DNA from: Planctomycetales bacterium
Lineage (GTDB): Bacteria > Planctomycetota > JAKEIC01
Direction: 5' to 3'
Length of the DNA: 37,473 nt
Assembly: GCA_022614695.1 (NCBI GenBank)
Contig: JAKEIC010000066.1
Location: 1-37,473 of the forward strand
Below the pieces are notes generated by a model. The model was not told the origin of the DNA. It saw only the letters and a program-made list of their open reading frames with translations, and did no database searches. Shown piece by piece: positions 25,535-34,873 of this stretch (the first letter of the stretch is position 1; every line of letters starts with the position of its first letter). The translations under genes and the position numbers were made by a program.

Positions 25535-28500
25535 ATGCGCGCGAGTACGCTGGTTCTCTTCGGTCTCTGCGTGGCGGTCCCGTTCACGGGCTGCTCCAAG
25601 AAGAAGACTGTGGTGGTCCGCGAGGAGGTCCAGGTCCCCGCGGGTCCGTCGGTCTCCGTCGTCGGCGTCGCGCCGGCCTTCGGTCCTGCGACCGGCGGCA
25701 CCACGATCACGATCACGGGAGCGAACTTCGCGGCGGGCGCCGCCGTCGGAGTCGGGGGCGCGGCCGCGACGTCGGTGACGTTCGTCTCCTCGACGAGCCT
25801 CACGGCCGTCACCCCCGCCGGGACGGTCGGCCCCCAGAGCGTCCTCGTCACCAACCCGAACGGCCAGAGCGGCACGCTCGCCAGCGCGTTCACCTACCTC
25901 GGCACGGCGCCGACGCTCGCGACGATCTCGCCGACCTCCGGCCCGATCGCCGGCGGGACGGCGGTGACTCTCACCGGGACCGGGTTCCTCGCCGGGGCGG
26001 CGGTCGCGATCGGGGGAGCGACGGCCACGAGCGTCACAGTCATCTCCTCGACCCAGATCGCGGCGGTGACGGGCGCCGGGCCGATCGGGCCCCAGTCCGT
26101 CGTCGTCACGAACGTGGATGGCCAGTCCGCCTCCCTCGCGAACGGCTACACCTACATGGGCGCGGCGCCGACGCTCACGTCCGTCACCCCGACGTCCGGG
26201 CCCGCGACGGGGGGGACCGTCGCGAGCCTCGCCGGCTCGGGCTTCGCGGCGGGAGCGACCGTCACGGTCGGCGGCGCGGCGGCGACCGTCTTCTCGGTGG
26301 CGCCCGCGCTGGTCGTGGTCGGCACCCCTACCGGGGCCGTAGGCCCGGCGACGGTGACGATCACGAACCTCGACGGGCAATCCGCGTCCCTCGTCTCGGG
26401 GTTCACCTACACGACCTCGCCCCCGACCGTCTCGGCCGTCTCGCCCGCGGCGGGCCCGCTCGCCGGAGGGACGGCGGTCACGATCTCGGGAAGCAACTTC
26501 GCCCTGGGGGCGACGGTCACGGTCGGGGGGACGCTCGCCACCTCGGTGACCGTCGTCTCGGCGACCTCGATCACGGCCGTGACACCCGCCGGGCCGATCG
26601 GGCCCGCGGCCGTGACCGTCACGAACCTCGACGGCCGGAGCGGCAGCGCGCCCGGCGCCTTCACCTATCAAGGGGGCGCGCCGACGGTCGGCACCGTCGC
26701 CCCCGCGTCCGGACCGGTCGGCGGGGGCACGACGGTCACGGTCTCGGGCACCAACTTCGCCGCCGGCACGACGGTCACGATCGGCGGAGCGGCGGCAACG
26801 GTCTCCTCGGTCGCCTCGACGCAGGTCGTCGTGACGACGGGCCTCGGCCCGATCGGCCCGCAGAGCGTCGTCGTCACGAACCTCGACGGCCAGTCCGCGG
26901 CGCTCGCGAACGGGTTCAACTACCTCGGCCCCGCCCCCACACTCACGTCCCTCTCTCCGAATTCGGGCCCCTCGTTCGGCGGGACGCTCGTGACCCTCAC
27001 GGGAACGAACTTCGCGGCGGGAGCGACCGTCACGTTCGCGGGGAGCCTCGCGAGCGTCCTGTCGGCCGCCGCCACGCAGCTCGTGGCGGTCGCTCCGACC
27101 GGCCCGGTCGGTCCCGCGACGGTGACGCTCGTGAACGTGGACGGGCAGTCGGCCTCGATCACGAACGGCTTCACCTTCTTCGGCCTCCCGGTCGTTCTCA
27201 CGTCGGTCTCGCCGTCTTCCGGACCGCTGGCGGGCGGGACCGCGGTCACCCTCTCGGGCTCGAGCTTCGCGGCCGGCGCGACGGTCACCTTCGGCGGGAC
27301 CCTCGCGACGTCTGTCGCCGTCGTCTCCGGCGCGACGATCACGGCCGTGACGCCGGCGGGACCGATCGGGCTCGCGACGGTCACGGTCAGCAACCCGGAC
27401 GGGACCACGTCGAGCCTCTCCGGCGGGTTCACCTACATGGGCGGGACGCCCACGATCTCGTCGCTCTCGGCGACCTCGGGTCCCCTGGCCGGGGGGACGA
27501 CGGTGACCATCTCGGGGACGAACTTCGCCGCCGGCGCCGGCGCCTATTTCGGCGGCGCAACCGCCAGCGTCTCCTCCGTCACGTCCACGGCGGTGGTCGT
27601 CACGACTCCCGCCGGCTCCGTCGGACCGCAGGACGTCCAGGTCGTGAACCTCGACGGCCAGTCCGTGACGCTCGTCGGGGGGTTCACCTACATGGGGAGC
27701 GCGCCGACGATCGCCTCGATCTCCCCGGCGACCGCCCCGGCCGCCACGACGACGATCGTCACGATCACCGGGACGAACTTCTACAACGGGGCGACGGCGA
27801 CCGTGGGGGGGTCCGTCATCAACGTGATCAACGTCACCTCGACGCAGGTCGTGATGGCCACCGGCCCCGGCCCGATCGGCCCGCAGACGGTCGTGGTGAC
27901 GAACCTGGACGGGCAGGCCGTCTCGTCGGTCGGGGGGATCGTCTACACGGGTCCGCCGCCGACGGTGGGGTCGGTGTCGCCGGCCTCCGGCCCGCTCGCG
28001 GGCGGGACGGCGGTGACTATCACGGGGACGAACTTCGCCGCGGGGGCGACGGTGGCGATCGGGGGGACGCTCGCCACCTCCGTGACCGTCGTCTCGGCGA
28101 CCTCGATCACGGCGGTGACGCCGGCCGGCGCGATCGGGCCCGCGGCCGTGACGGTCACGAACCTCGACGGGAATGCGGCGAACCTCCCGGCGGCGTTCAA
28201 CTACCTCGGGGCCGCGCCGACGCTCACGGCCGTGAGCCCCGCCTCCGGCCTCCCCGGGGCCACGGTCACCCTCACGGGGACGAACTTCGCGGCCGGCGCG
28301 ACGGTGAGCGTAGGCGGCGCCGCGTGGACCGTCGGCTCACTCGCCGGGACGACGATCGTGGTGACGGTCTCCGCCGCAACGCCGATGGGGCCGCAGACGG
28401 TCCTTGTGACGAACACAGATGGACAGTCGGCCTCGGTCGCCTCGGGATTCAATCGCCTGGGTCCGGCGCCGACGATCACGGGCGTGGCTCCCACCTCGGG

Positions 28501-31500
28501 CGGGATGAACGGCGGCTCCCTCGTGACGGTGACGGGGACGAACTTCGCCGCGGGCGCCACGGTCACGATCGGCGGCTCGTCGGTGTTCGTCACCTCCCTC
28601 ACCGCGACCCAGATCGTCGGGATCACGGGCTCGGGGCCGATCGGTCTCGCGAGCGTGGTCGTCACGAACGTGGACGGGCAAAGCGCCACGCTCTCCAGCA
28701 TCTACAACTACCTCGGCGGACAGCCGACGATCTCCTCGGTCTCGCCGTCCTCGGGCCCGCTCGCGGGCGGCACCTTCGTCACGATCACGGGGAGCAACTT
28801 CAACGGCGGCGCGACAGTCCGGTTCGGGAGCACGGCCGCGACGTCCGTCACAATCACGTTCTCCTCGGTCACATGCCTCTCGCCGGCCGGCTCGATCGGT
28901 TTCTCGACGGTCTCGGTCACGAACCTCGACGGGCAGGCGGGGAGCCTCTCCGGCGGGTTCAACTACCTCGGGCCCGCGCTCACGGTCACGGGCGTCTCGC
29001 CGATCTCGGGTCCCTTCGGCGGCGGAACGACGATCACCATCGCCGGGACGAACTTCTTCGCCGGAGCCATCGTCACCATCGACGTCGCCAACGCCTCCGT
29101 CACTTCCGTCTCCACGAGCCAGGTCGTCGCCGTCACGCCGTCCCTGCCGGTGGGTCCCGTGAACGTCCAGGTGAAGAACCTCGACGGCCAGTTCGCCACG
29201 CTCGCCGGAGGCTTCAATGCCCTGGGCTCCGCGCCGACCCTATCGTCGGTCTCTCCCAGCAGCGTCCCCGCCGCCACGACGACGCTCGTCACGATCACGG
29301 GGACGAACTTCTACAGCGGGGCGACCGTCACCGTGGGGGGGACGACGGTCAACCTCGTCAACAACGTCGCCTCCACCCAGATCGTGGTCGCCACCGGCCC
29401 GGGCCCGGTCGGCCCCCAAACGGTCGTCGTCACGAATCTCGACGGGCAGTTCGCCTCGACGGCGGGCGGGATCGTCTACACGGGCCCGGCGCCGACCGTG
29501 GGATCGGTGTCGCCAGCGTCCGGCCCGCTCGCCGGGGGGACGGCCGTCACGCTCTCGGGGACGAACTTCGCCGCGGGTGCGACGGTGACGATCGGGGGGA
29601 GCCTCGCGACGTCGGTGGTCGTGGCGTCGGCGACCTCGATCACGGCGGTGACGCCGGCCGGCGCGATCGGTCCCGCGACGGCGACGGTCACGAACCTCGA
29701 CGGGAACGCGGGTTCGCTCGCGAGCGCCTTCACTCACATGGGAACGGCGCCGACCATCGGCTCGGTGAGCCCGAACACGAGCCCGATCGGGGGCGGCGCG
29801 TTCGTGACGATCTCCGGCGGGAACTTCGCCGCGGGGGCGACGGTCACGATCAACGGCTTCCCGGCGACCAGCGTGAGCGTCGTCTCGACCACCCAGATCA
29901 CGTGCGTCACGCCGGCAAGCCCGGCCGGCTCGCACAGCGTCCGCGTGACGAACGTGGACGGCCAGTCGGTGTTCCTCCCCACGGGAATCACGTACCTCGG
30001 GGCGGCACCCACGCTCACCCTCGTCTCCCCCGCGGTCGGGCCGACCGGGGGCGGCACGCGCGTCTCCCTCACCGGGACCGACTTCCAGTCCGGCGCGACG
30101 GTCCTCTTCGGCGCCACCTCGGGGACAAGCGTCTTCGTCCTCTCCTCGACGCGGATCGACGTGACGACCCCGGCGCAGGCCGTGGGGTTCGTGAACGTGA
30201 CGGTGGTGAACCCCGACACGCAGTCGGCCCAGATGCTCGGCGGCTTCGAGTACCGGGTCCCCCCGAGCATCACGACGACGGTCCCCCCCGCGGGCACGGC
30301 CTCTGGAGGGACGCTCATCACCATCTACGGCAGCAACTTCGTCTCGGGCGCGACGGTGGCGGTCGGGACCAGCGCGGCGACGAGCGTGACGATCAACGGG
30401 ACGGGGACCGAGATCCAGGCATTCACGCCGCCGCCCTCGGGCGGCCTCTCGGGCCCGCGCGACGTGATCGTCCGGAATCCTGACACGCTCACGGCCACGC
30501 AAGTCGGCGGCTTCACCTACGTGGTCGTCTTCCAGCAGGACCCCACGATCGTCTCCGTCGAGCCGGGCTCGGGCCCCGCCGCCGGCGGGAACACCGTGAC
30601 GCTCACCGGGACGAACTTCACGACGGCGGCCATGGCCGTCTGGTTCGGGGCGAATCAGAGCGGTTCGGTGACGGTCCTGAGCACGACCACGCTCACGTGT
30701 CCGGCGCCTGCCGGCACGTCGGGAACGCGGGTGAACGTGGCCGTCGGGACCGCCGCCGGCCTCACGACGACCGCCGTCGGCGCCTACGGCTACGACGTCA
30801 CCGGCACCCCGCCGACGTTCGCGGGAGTCACGTCCGCGGTGACCGTGTCGGGCTTCGCCGTGGACCTCCGCTGGGCGGCCGCGTCGGACAACGTCGCCCA
30901 GGCCTCGAAGATCCGCTACGCCGTCTACATCGGGGCCGTGACGGGGTTCATCTCGACCTCGCCGCCGCCCGCCTTCATCACGGATGCCGGGACGACCTGG
31001 TTCACGGCGGGGGGGCTGGGGCCGAACGGGACCTACTTCTTCGTCGTGCGGGCCCGGGACGAGATGGGCAACGAGGACACGAACACGACCGAGCTCTCGG
31101 CGACGACGCCGGCGGTCGCGGGCGTCAACTGGATCGGGACCGGGCCGCTCGGGCTGGCGCGCTACCACCATGCCGCCGCCCTCCTTCCGAGCGGGCTCGT
31201 GCTGGTCGCGGGGGGGAACAACGGCGGGGCGATCTCCTCGTGCGAGCTCCACGACCCGGCGACGGGCGTGTGGAGCGGGACGGGCCTTCTCGGCATCGCG
31301 CGCGTGCGCTACACGCTCACCACGCTCGAGTCCGGGAAAGTGCTCGCCTCCGGCGGGACGACTGCGACCCGCGTCACCGAGATCTACGATCCCGCGACCG
31401 GTACCTGGGCCAACACGGGACTCCTCGGGACGGCGCGCAGCTACCACACCGCCACTCTCCTCCGGGACGGCCGAGTGCTCGTCGCGGGGGGGCTCGGGAT

Positions 31501-33517
31501 CACGGCGGAGCTCGCGAGCGCCGAGGTCTACGACCCGGTCGCGGGCACGTGGACGGCCACGGGGTTCATGCCCACCGCCGTGCGGGAGCAAACCGCGACC
31601 TTGCTCAGAGACGGCCGCGTCCTGGTGACGGGCGGCTACACCGGGGCGACCAACACGGCCTCGGCCTCGGTCTGGGACCCCACGACCGGACTGTGGACGG
31701 CCACGACCTCGATGAGCGCGAGCCGGCACGACCACACGGCAACCCTCATGAACGACGGCCGCGTGCTCGTGGCCGGGGGCTTCAACAGCGTCGGTGGCGC
31801 GCTCGCCACCTCCGAGATCTGGGACCCGGCGACCTCGGCCTGGGTCTCCGCGGGGTCCATGAACGGCGCGCGCGCCGAAGCCGCTGCGGCGCTCCACCCG
31901 GGCGGCTTCGTCGTGGTCTCCGGCGGGTACAGCGGCGGGGTCCCCCTCGCGACGAGCGAGGTCTACGACCCCGGTGTGGGCGGCACCGCCGGCTGGGTGA
32001 CCATGGGGATCGGGAGCCTCGCGACGGCGCGGCGCCGCCACACCATGACGACGCTCCCGACCGGGCGGATCCTCGCGGTCGCGGGCGACAACGCGGGTCC
32101 GATCACGTCCTGCGAGCTCTTCGACGCGATCCTCCCGCTCTGGAGCGGGACCGGCTCGCTCGCCACGGCCCGGACTGCGGGGGCCAGTGTCCTTCTGCGC
32201 TCAGGCCGCCTCCTCGCGATCGGCGGCTACCCGGGCTACATCAGCGCCTGCGAACTCTACGACCCCGCGACCGGCACGTGGACGGCGGCGGGCTCCGCGA
32301 TCAGCGGTCGCCGCGCGCGCACGGCCACCGCGCTGGCGGACGGCCGAGTCCTGGTCGTCGCCGGGCACACGTCGGCGACCTCGTACGTCTCGAGCGCGGA
32401 GCTCTACGACCCCGCGACCGACACGTGGACCACCACGGGCTCCCTCGCGACCGGTCGGGCCGATCACACGGCGACCCTCCTCTTCGACGGTCGGGTGCTG
32501 GTCGCTGGAGGCGAGACTCCGGGCCCTTCAACGACGGCGACCTGCGAGCTCTTCGACCCGTCCACCGGAACCTGGTCGGCCACGGGCTCGCTGCCGGCGA
32601 GCCGACGGGAACACACCGCGACCCTGCTCTCGGACGGGCGCATCCTCGTCGTCGGCGGGTTCAATTCCGGGGGAACCCTCACCAATGCGGCGCTCTACAA
32701 TCCCGCCACGGGAACGTGGAGTTCCACGGGGTCACTCGCCGCGGCGCGCGGGACCCATGCGGCGACCCTCCTGACGGACGGGAAGGTCCTCGTCGTGGGT
32801 GGCTTCGATGTCTCGTCGCTCGCGAGCTGCGAAGTCTGGGATCCCGCGACCGGCACCTGGGTCTCGACCGGGGCACTCGGGACGGCCCGTCACTACCTCG
32901 CGACCGCGACGCTCCCGAGTGGACGTGTGCTCGCCGCCGGCTGCCAGAACACCACGGGGCCGCTGGCCAGCGCCGAAGTGTACGAGCCCGCGACCGGAAC
33001 CTGGACCTCTGTGCCGTCACTTTCCTCTTCCAGGAGCGCGCCGATGCTCGCGGCGATCCCGGACGGCCGCATCCTGATCGCGGGCGGATACAACGGCGTC
33101 TCGCACCAGGCCACGGGCGAGCTCTTCGACGAGGGGCGCGGATTCGCGTCCGCGTCGCGCCCGGTCATCGGTTCAGTCCAGGGCTCCGGCGCGTTCCCGG
33201 CCACCCTCTCATACTCCTCGACCGTGACGGTCTCCGGCTCGCGCCTGAGGGGCCTCTCGGAGGGCTCGTCCGGGGCCATGCAGGCCTCGGGGGGCGACGT
33301 GCCGATCGTCGAGCTCACGGGTCCCGTCGCAGGGGGCAAGGGGCACCAGGACGGCAGCGCGAGCCGACGGATGGCGGCGCCCGCCCAGGGATTCGCCGCC
33401 GGGACCAGCGTCACCTTCATCACCCCTCCCGCCGGCGCGATCCCGAAGGGCTACTATCTCCTCCGCGTGACGGTGAACGGGATCCCCTCCGAGGCCCGGG
33501 CGGTCCGCTTCCCGTAG
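25535..33517 (+). CDS. Giant lipoprotein: 20 TIG, FN3, 14 kelch blades, galactose-oxidase-like C-terminus (paralogue 3)
   Basis: 2660 residues, the largest gene in the window. The signal peptide ends FTGC (Cys20), so it is a lipoprotein. Twenty IPT/TIG domains of about 85 residues (about 36-1755) follow, each with the pattern P.SGP.AGGT.VT..GTNFAAGATV, a central TPAG.IGP and TNLDGQSA. An FN3-like domain (about 1756-1859, VDLRWAAASDNV, YFFVVRARDEMGNED), 14 kelch blades (about 1862-2535) and the shared cap (about 2540-2660) complete it. A rod of 20 Ig-like domains could project the propeller head tens of nanometres from the cell. TIG unit pairs 9/10 and 15/16 match closely, showing block duplication. 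Function by analogy: surface adhesin or receptor; no catalytic residues were recognised. Confidence 0.88.
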   Translation: MRASTLVLFGLCVAVPFTGCSKKKTVVVREEVQVPAGPSVSVVGVAPAFGPATGGTTITITGANFAAGAAVGVGGAAATSVTFVSSTSLTAVTPAGTVGPQSVLVTNPNGQSGTLASAFTYLGTAPTLATISPTSGPIAGGTAVTLTGTGFLAGAAVAIGGATATSVTVISSTQIAAVTGAGPIGPQSVVVTNVDGQSASLANGYTYMGAAPTLTSVTPTSGPATGGTVASLAGSGFAAGATVTVGGAAATVFSVAPALVVVGTPTGAVGPATVTITNLDGQSASLVSGFTYTTSPPTVSAVSPAAGPLAGGTAVTISGSNFALGATVTVGGTLATSVTVVSATSITAVTPAGPIGPAAVTVTNLDGRSGSAPGAFTYQGGAPTVGTVAPASGPVGGGTTVTVSGTNFAAGTTVTIGGAAATVSSVASTQVVVTTGLGPIGPQSVVVTNLDGQSAALANGFNYLGPAPTLTSLSPNSGPSFGGTLVTLTGTNFAAGATVTFAGSLASVLSAAATQLVAVAPTGPVGPATVTLVNVDGQSASITNGFTFFGLPVVLTSVSPSSGPLAGGTAVTLSGSSFAAGATVTFGGTLATSVAVVSGATITAVTPAGPIGLATVTVSNPDGTTSSLSGGFTYMGGTPTISSLSATSGPLAGGTTVTISGTNFAAGAGAYFGGATASVSSVTSTAVVVTTPAGSVGPQDVQVVNLDGQSVTLVGGFTYMGSAPTIASISPATAPAATTTIVTITGTNFYNGATATVGGSVINVINVTSTQVVMATGPGPIGPQTVVVTNLDGQAVSSVGGIVYTGPPPTVGSVSPASGPLAGGTAVTITGTNFAAGATVAIGGTLATSVTVVSATSITAVTPAGAIGPAAVTVTNLDGNAANLPAAFNYLGAAPTLTAVSPASGLPGATVTLTGTNFAAGATVSVGGAAWTVGSLAGTTIVVTVSAATPMGPQTVLVTNTDGQSASVASGFNRLGPAPTITGVAPTSGGMNGGSLVTVTGTNFAAGATVTIGGSSVFVTSLTATQIVGITGSGPIGLASVVVTNVDGQSATLSSIYNYLGGQPTISSVSPSSGPLAGGTFVTITGSNFNGGATVRFGSTAATSVTITFSSVTCLSPAGSIGFSTVSVTNLDGQAGSLSGGFNYLGPALTVTGVSPISGPFGGGTTITIAGTNFFAGAIVTIDVANASVTSVSTSQVVAVTPSLPVGPVNVQVKNLDGQFATLAGGFNALGSAPTLSSVSPSSVPAATTTLVTITGTNFYSGATVTVGGTTVNLVNNVASTQIVVATGPGPVGPQTVVVTNLDGQFASTAGGIVYTGPAPTVGSVSPASGPLAGGTAVTLSGTNFAAGATVTIGGSLATSVVVASATSITAVTPAGAIGPATATVTNLDGNAGSLASAFTHMGTAPTIGSVSPNTSPIGGGAFVTISGGNFAAGATVTINGFPATSVSVVSTTQITCVTPASPAGSHSVRVTNVDGQSVFLPTGITYLGAAPTLTLVSPAVGPTGGGTRVSLTGTDFQSGATVLFGATSGTSVFVLSSTRIDVTTPAQAVGFVNVTVVNPDTQSAQMLGGFEYRVPPSITTTVPPAGTASGGTLITIYGSNFVSGATVAVGTSAATSVTINGTGTEIQAFTPPPSGGLSGPRDVIVRNPDTLTATQVGGFTYVVVFQQDPTIVSVEPGSGPAAGGNTVTLTGTNFTTAAMAVWFGANQSGSVTVLSTTTLTCPAPAGTSGTRVNVAVGTAAGLTTTAVGAYGYDVTGTPPTFAGVTSAVTVSGFAVDLRWAAASDNVAQASKIRYAVYIGAVTGFISTSPPPAFITDAGTTWFTAGGLGPNGTYFFVVRARDEMGNEDTNTTELSATTPAVAGVNWIGTGPLGLARYHHAAALLPSGLVLVAGGNNGGAISSCELHDPATGVWSGTGLLGIARVRYTLTTLESGKVLASGGTTATRVTEIYDPATGTWANTGLLGTARSYHTATLLRDGRVLVAGGLGITAELASAEVYDPVAGTWTATGFMPTAVREQTATLLRDGRVLVTGGYTGATNTASASVWDPTTGLWTATTSMSASRHDHTATLMNDGRVLVAGGFNSVGGALATSEIWDPATSAWVSAGSMNGARAEAAAALHPGGFVVVSGGYSGGVPLATSEVYDPGVGGTAGWVTMGIGSLATARRRHTMTTLPTGRILAVAGDNAGPITSCELFDAILPLWSGTGSLATARTAGASVLLRSGRLLAIGGYPGYISACELYDPATGTWTAAGSAISGRRARTATALADGRVLVVAGHTSATSYVSSAELYDPATDTWTTTGSLATGRADHTATLLFDGRVLVAGGETPGPSTTATCELFDPSTGTWSATGSLPASRREHTATLLSDGRILVVGGFNSGGTLTNAALYNPATGTWSSTGSLAAARGTHAATLLTDGKVLVVGGFDVSSLASCEVWDPATGTWVSTGALGTARHYLATATLPSGRVLAAGCQNTTGPLASAEVYEPATGTWTSVPSLSSSRSAPMLAAIPDGRILIAGGYNGVSHQATGELFDEGRGFASASRPVIGSVQGSGAFPATLSYSSTVTVSGSRLRGLSEGSSGAMQASGGDVPIVELTGPVAGGKGHQDGSASRRMAAPAQGFAAGTSVTFITPPAGAIPKGYYLLRVTVNGIPSEARAVRFP
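25643..30797 (+). repeat. Twenty tandem TIG-domain repeats (about 255 bp) with a six-unit higher-order period
   Basis: Units of 84-90 codons. The TIG pattern containing FYNGAT or FYSGAT occurs at 27781 and 29311 (offset 1530 bp). The next unit (TVGSVSPASGPLAGGTAVT) occurs at 27961 and 29494 (offset 1533 bp), and its relative near 26430 is 1536 bp upstream. Units 4, 10 and 16 are thus alike, as are 9 and 15, giving a six-unit higher-order repeat. Confidence 0.82.
31120..33140 (+). repeat. Fourteen tandem kelch-blade repeats of paralogue 3
   Basis: Fourteen blade units by eye, from GTGPLGLARYHHAAALLPSG to ATGELFDEGRG. They are more diverged from one another at DNA level than the blades of paralogue 2. 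Confidence 0.78.
33421..33500 (+). repeat. 80-bp near-identical 3' segment shared with 24450-24529
   Basis: Partner of the segment at the end of paralogue 2; 79 of 80 bases match. The similarity falls off sharply on both sides (the last residues differ: AVRFP here, VVRLP there). Confidence 0.9.
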
Positions 33518-33520
33518 AAT
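33515..33520 (+). promoter_or_regulatory. TAGAAT -10 box of the delta-60 gene, inside the previous stop
   Basis: The TAG stop of paralogue 3 (33515-33517) forms the first half of TAGAAT. Nine bases separate it from GTG 33530, with no Shine-Dalgarno (cccaccccc), so the mRNA would be leaderless. No convincing -35 was found. Confidence 0.42.
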
Positions 33521-33529
33521 CCCACCCCC

Positions 33530-34873
33530 GTGCGACGCGCGACTCCCCTCTTCCTCACTGCCCTCTCCCTCGCCGGCTCGCTCGGCTGCCGCGGCGACGG
33601 CTCCGACCCCCCGCCGCCGACCACCCCGGCCTTCGGGCCGGGGAGCCTCATCCCCGGCTTCGGGACGGACGGGGTCGTCACGTCGAACCCGAGCCCCCGG
33701 GACGACTCTCCCCGTGCGGCGATCGAGAACGGGAGCGACCTCTGGGTCGTCGGCTACGACGAGAGCCCGGGGCCGGGCGACCTCCAGTGGCGGATCGAGA
33801 AGCGGAGCCTCTCCTCGGGGAACCTGGTCGCGGCGTTCGGGACGGGCGGGGTCGTGACCGTGAACCCGAGCACGCGCAACGACCAGGCCTACGCCGTGGC
33901 GAGCGACGGGACGAACCTCTATGTGGTCGGGTTCGACGAGAGCCCGGGAGTCGCGAACTGGCAGTGGCGGATCGAGAAGCGGAGCGTTCTCACGGGGGCC
34001 CTCGTCGCGGGGTTCGGGACGGGCGGCGTGCTCACAGTGAACCCGGGGGCCGGCGCCGACCGGGCGCTCGGCGTCGTGGCGACGGGCGGCGGGACGGACA
34101 TCGTCCTGGTCGGCAGCCACGACCTCGGCTCGGGGGACATCCAGTGGCGCATCGAGAAGCGGAGCGCCTCGACCGGGGGGCTCGTGGCGGCCTTCGGCTC
34201 TGGCGGGGCCCTCACGTTGAACCCGAGCGTCCGAGACGACGAGGCCTACGTCGTCGCGAACGACGGGACCGACCTCTATGTCGCGGGGATAGACGAGACC
34301 CCCGCCGCGGGCGACTGGCAGTGGAGGGTCGAGAAGCTCTCCCTCTCGAGCGGCTCGGCCGTCACCACCTTCGGCAGCGGCGGCGCCGTGGTCACGAACC
34401 CGAGCGCCGTGCGGGACGAGCCGTGGGCCGTGACCCAGGACGGGACGAACCTCACCATCGGGGGCTACGACCGGAACCTGGCCCCGGGGAACGGCCGCTG
34501 GCGGATCGAGAAGCGGAGCCTCGCTTCGGGCCTCCTCGTCGCCGCGTTCGGGACCTCGGGCGTCCTCCTCTCGGACCTGAGCCTCGCCGACGACTACGCG
34601 GAGGCGCTCCTCCTCGACGGCGCCAACTTCTACGTGACGGGCTTCGACCAGGTCCTCGGCAACGCCCGGTGGCGGATCGAGGAGCGCAACGCCACCTCGG
34701 GCGCGCTCGTCGGGAGTTTCGGCTCGGGCGGGGTCGTTGTGTCGGACCCGAGTTCCCGCGCCGACGACACCTGGGCCGTGCTGACGGATGGCAATAACCT
34801 CTTCGTCGTCGGAAACGACCTGGTCCCCGGCCTCGGCGACCGGGAGTGGCGGATCGAGAAGAGGCTGAAGTAG
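33530..34873 (+). CDS. Lipoprotein with seven delta-60-type repeats (probable beta-propeller)
   Basis: 447 residues from GTG 33530. The signal peptide ends GSLGC with Cys20. After a short Pro-rich linker there are seven repeats of 57-61 residues: LVAAFGTGGVVTVNP.....D.AYAVA.DGTNLYVVG.D.....W.WRIEKRS. The FG.GG..T..P opening and DG..LYVVG core match the uncharacterised delta-60 repeat family. Seven units fits one seven-bladed propeller. All repeats keep WRIE or WRVE. It starts 12 bases after paralogue 3 and its stop overlaps the next start by one base, so it probably belongs with both neighbours. The role is unknown; surface location is inferred from the lipobox. Confidence 0.85.
   Translation: MRRATPLFLTALSLAGSLGCRGDGSDPPPPTTPAFGPGSLIPGFGTDGVVTSNPSPRDDSPRAAIENGSDLWVVGYDESPGPGDLQWRIEKRSLSSGNLVAAFGTGGVVTVNPSTRNDQAYAVASDGTNLYVVGFDESPGVANWQWRIEKRSVLTGALVAGFGTGGVLTVNPGAGADRALGVVATGGGTDIVLVGSHDLGSGDIQWRIEKRSASTGGLVAAFGSGGALTLNPSVRDDEAYVVANDGTDLYVAGIDETPAAGDWQWRVEKLSLSSGSAVTTFGSGGAVVTNPSAVRDEPWAVTQDGTNLTIGGYDRNLAPGNGRWRIEKRSLASGLLVAAFGTSGVLLSDLSLADDYAEALLLDGANFYVTGFDQVLGNARWRIEERNATSGALVGSFGSGGVVVSDPSSRADDTWAVLTDGNNLFVVGNDLVPGLGDREWRIEKRLK

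Noticed and set aside
25420..30483. 1687-codon open frame on the plus strand in another frame of paralogue 3
   Set aside because: It is a shifted reading of the repetitive TIG DNA, full of Arg/Asp/Gly, with no start context or domains.
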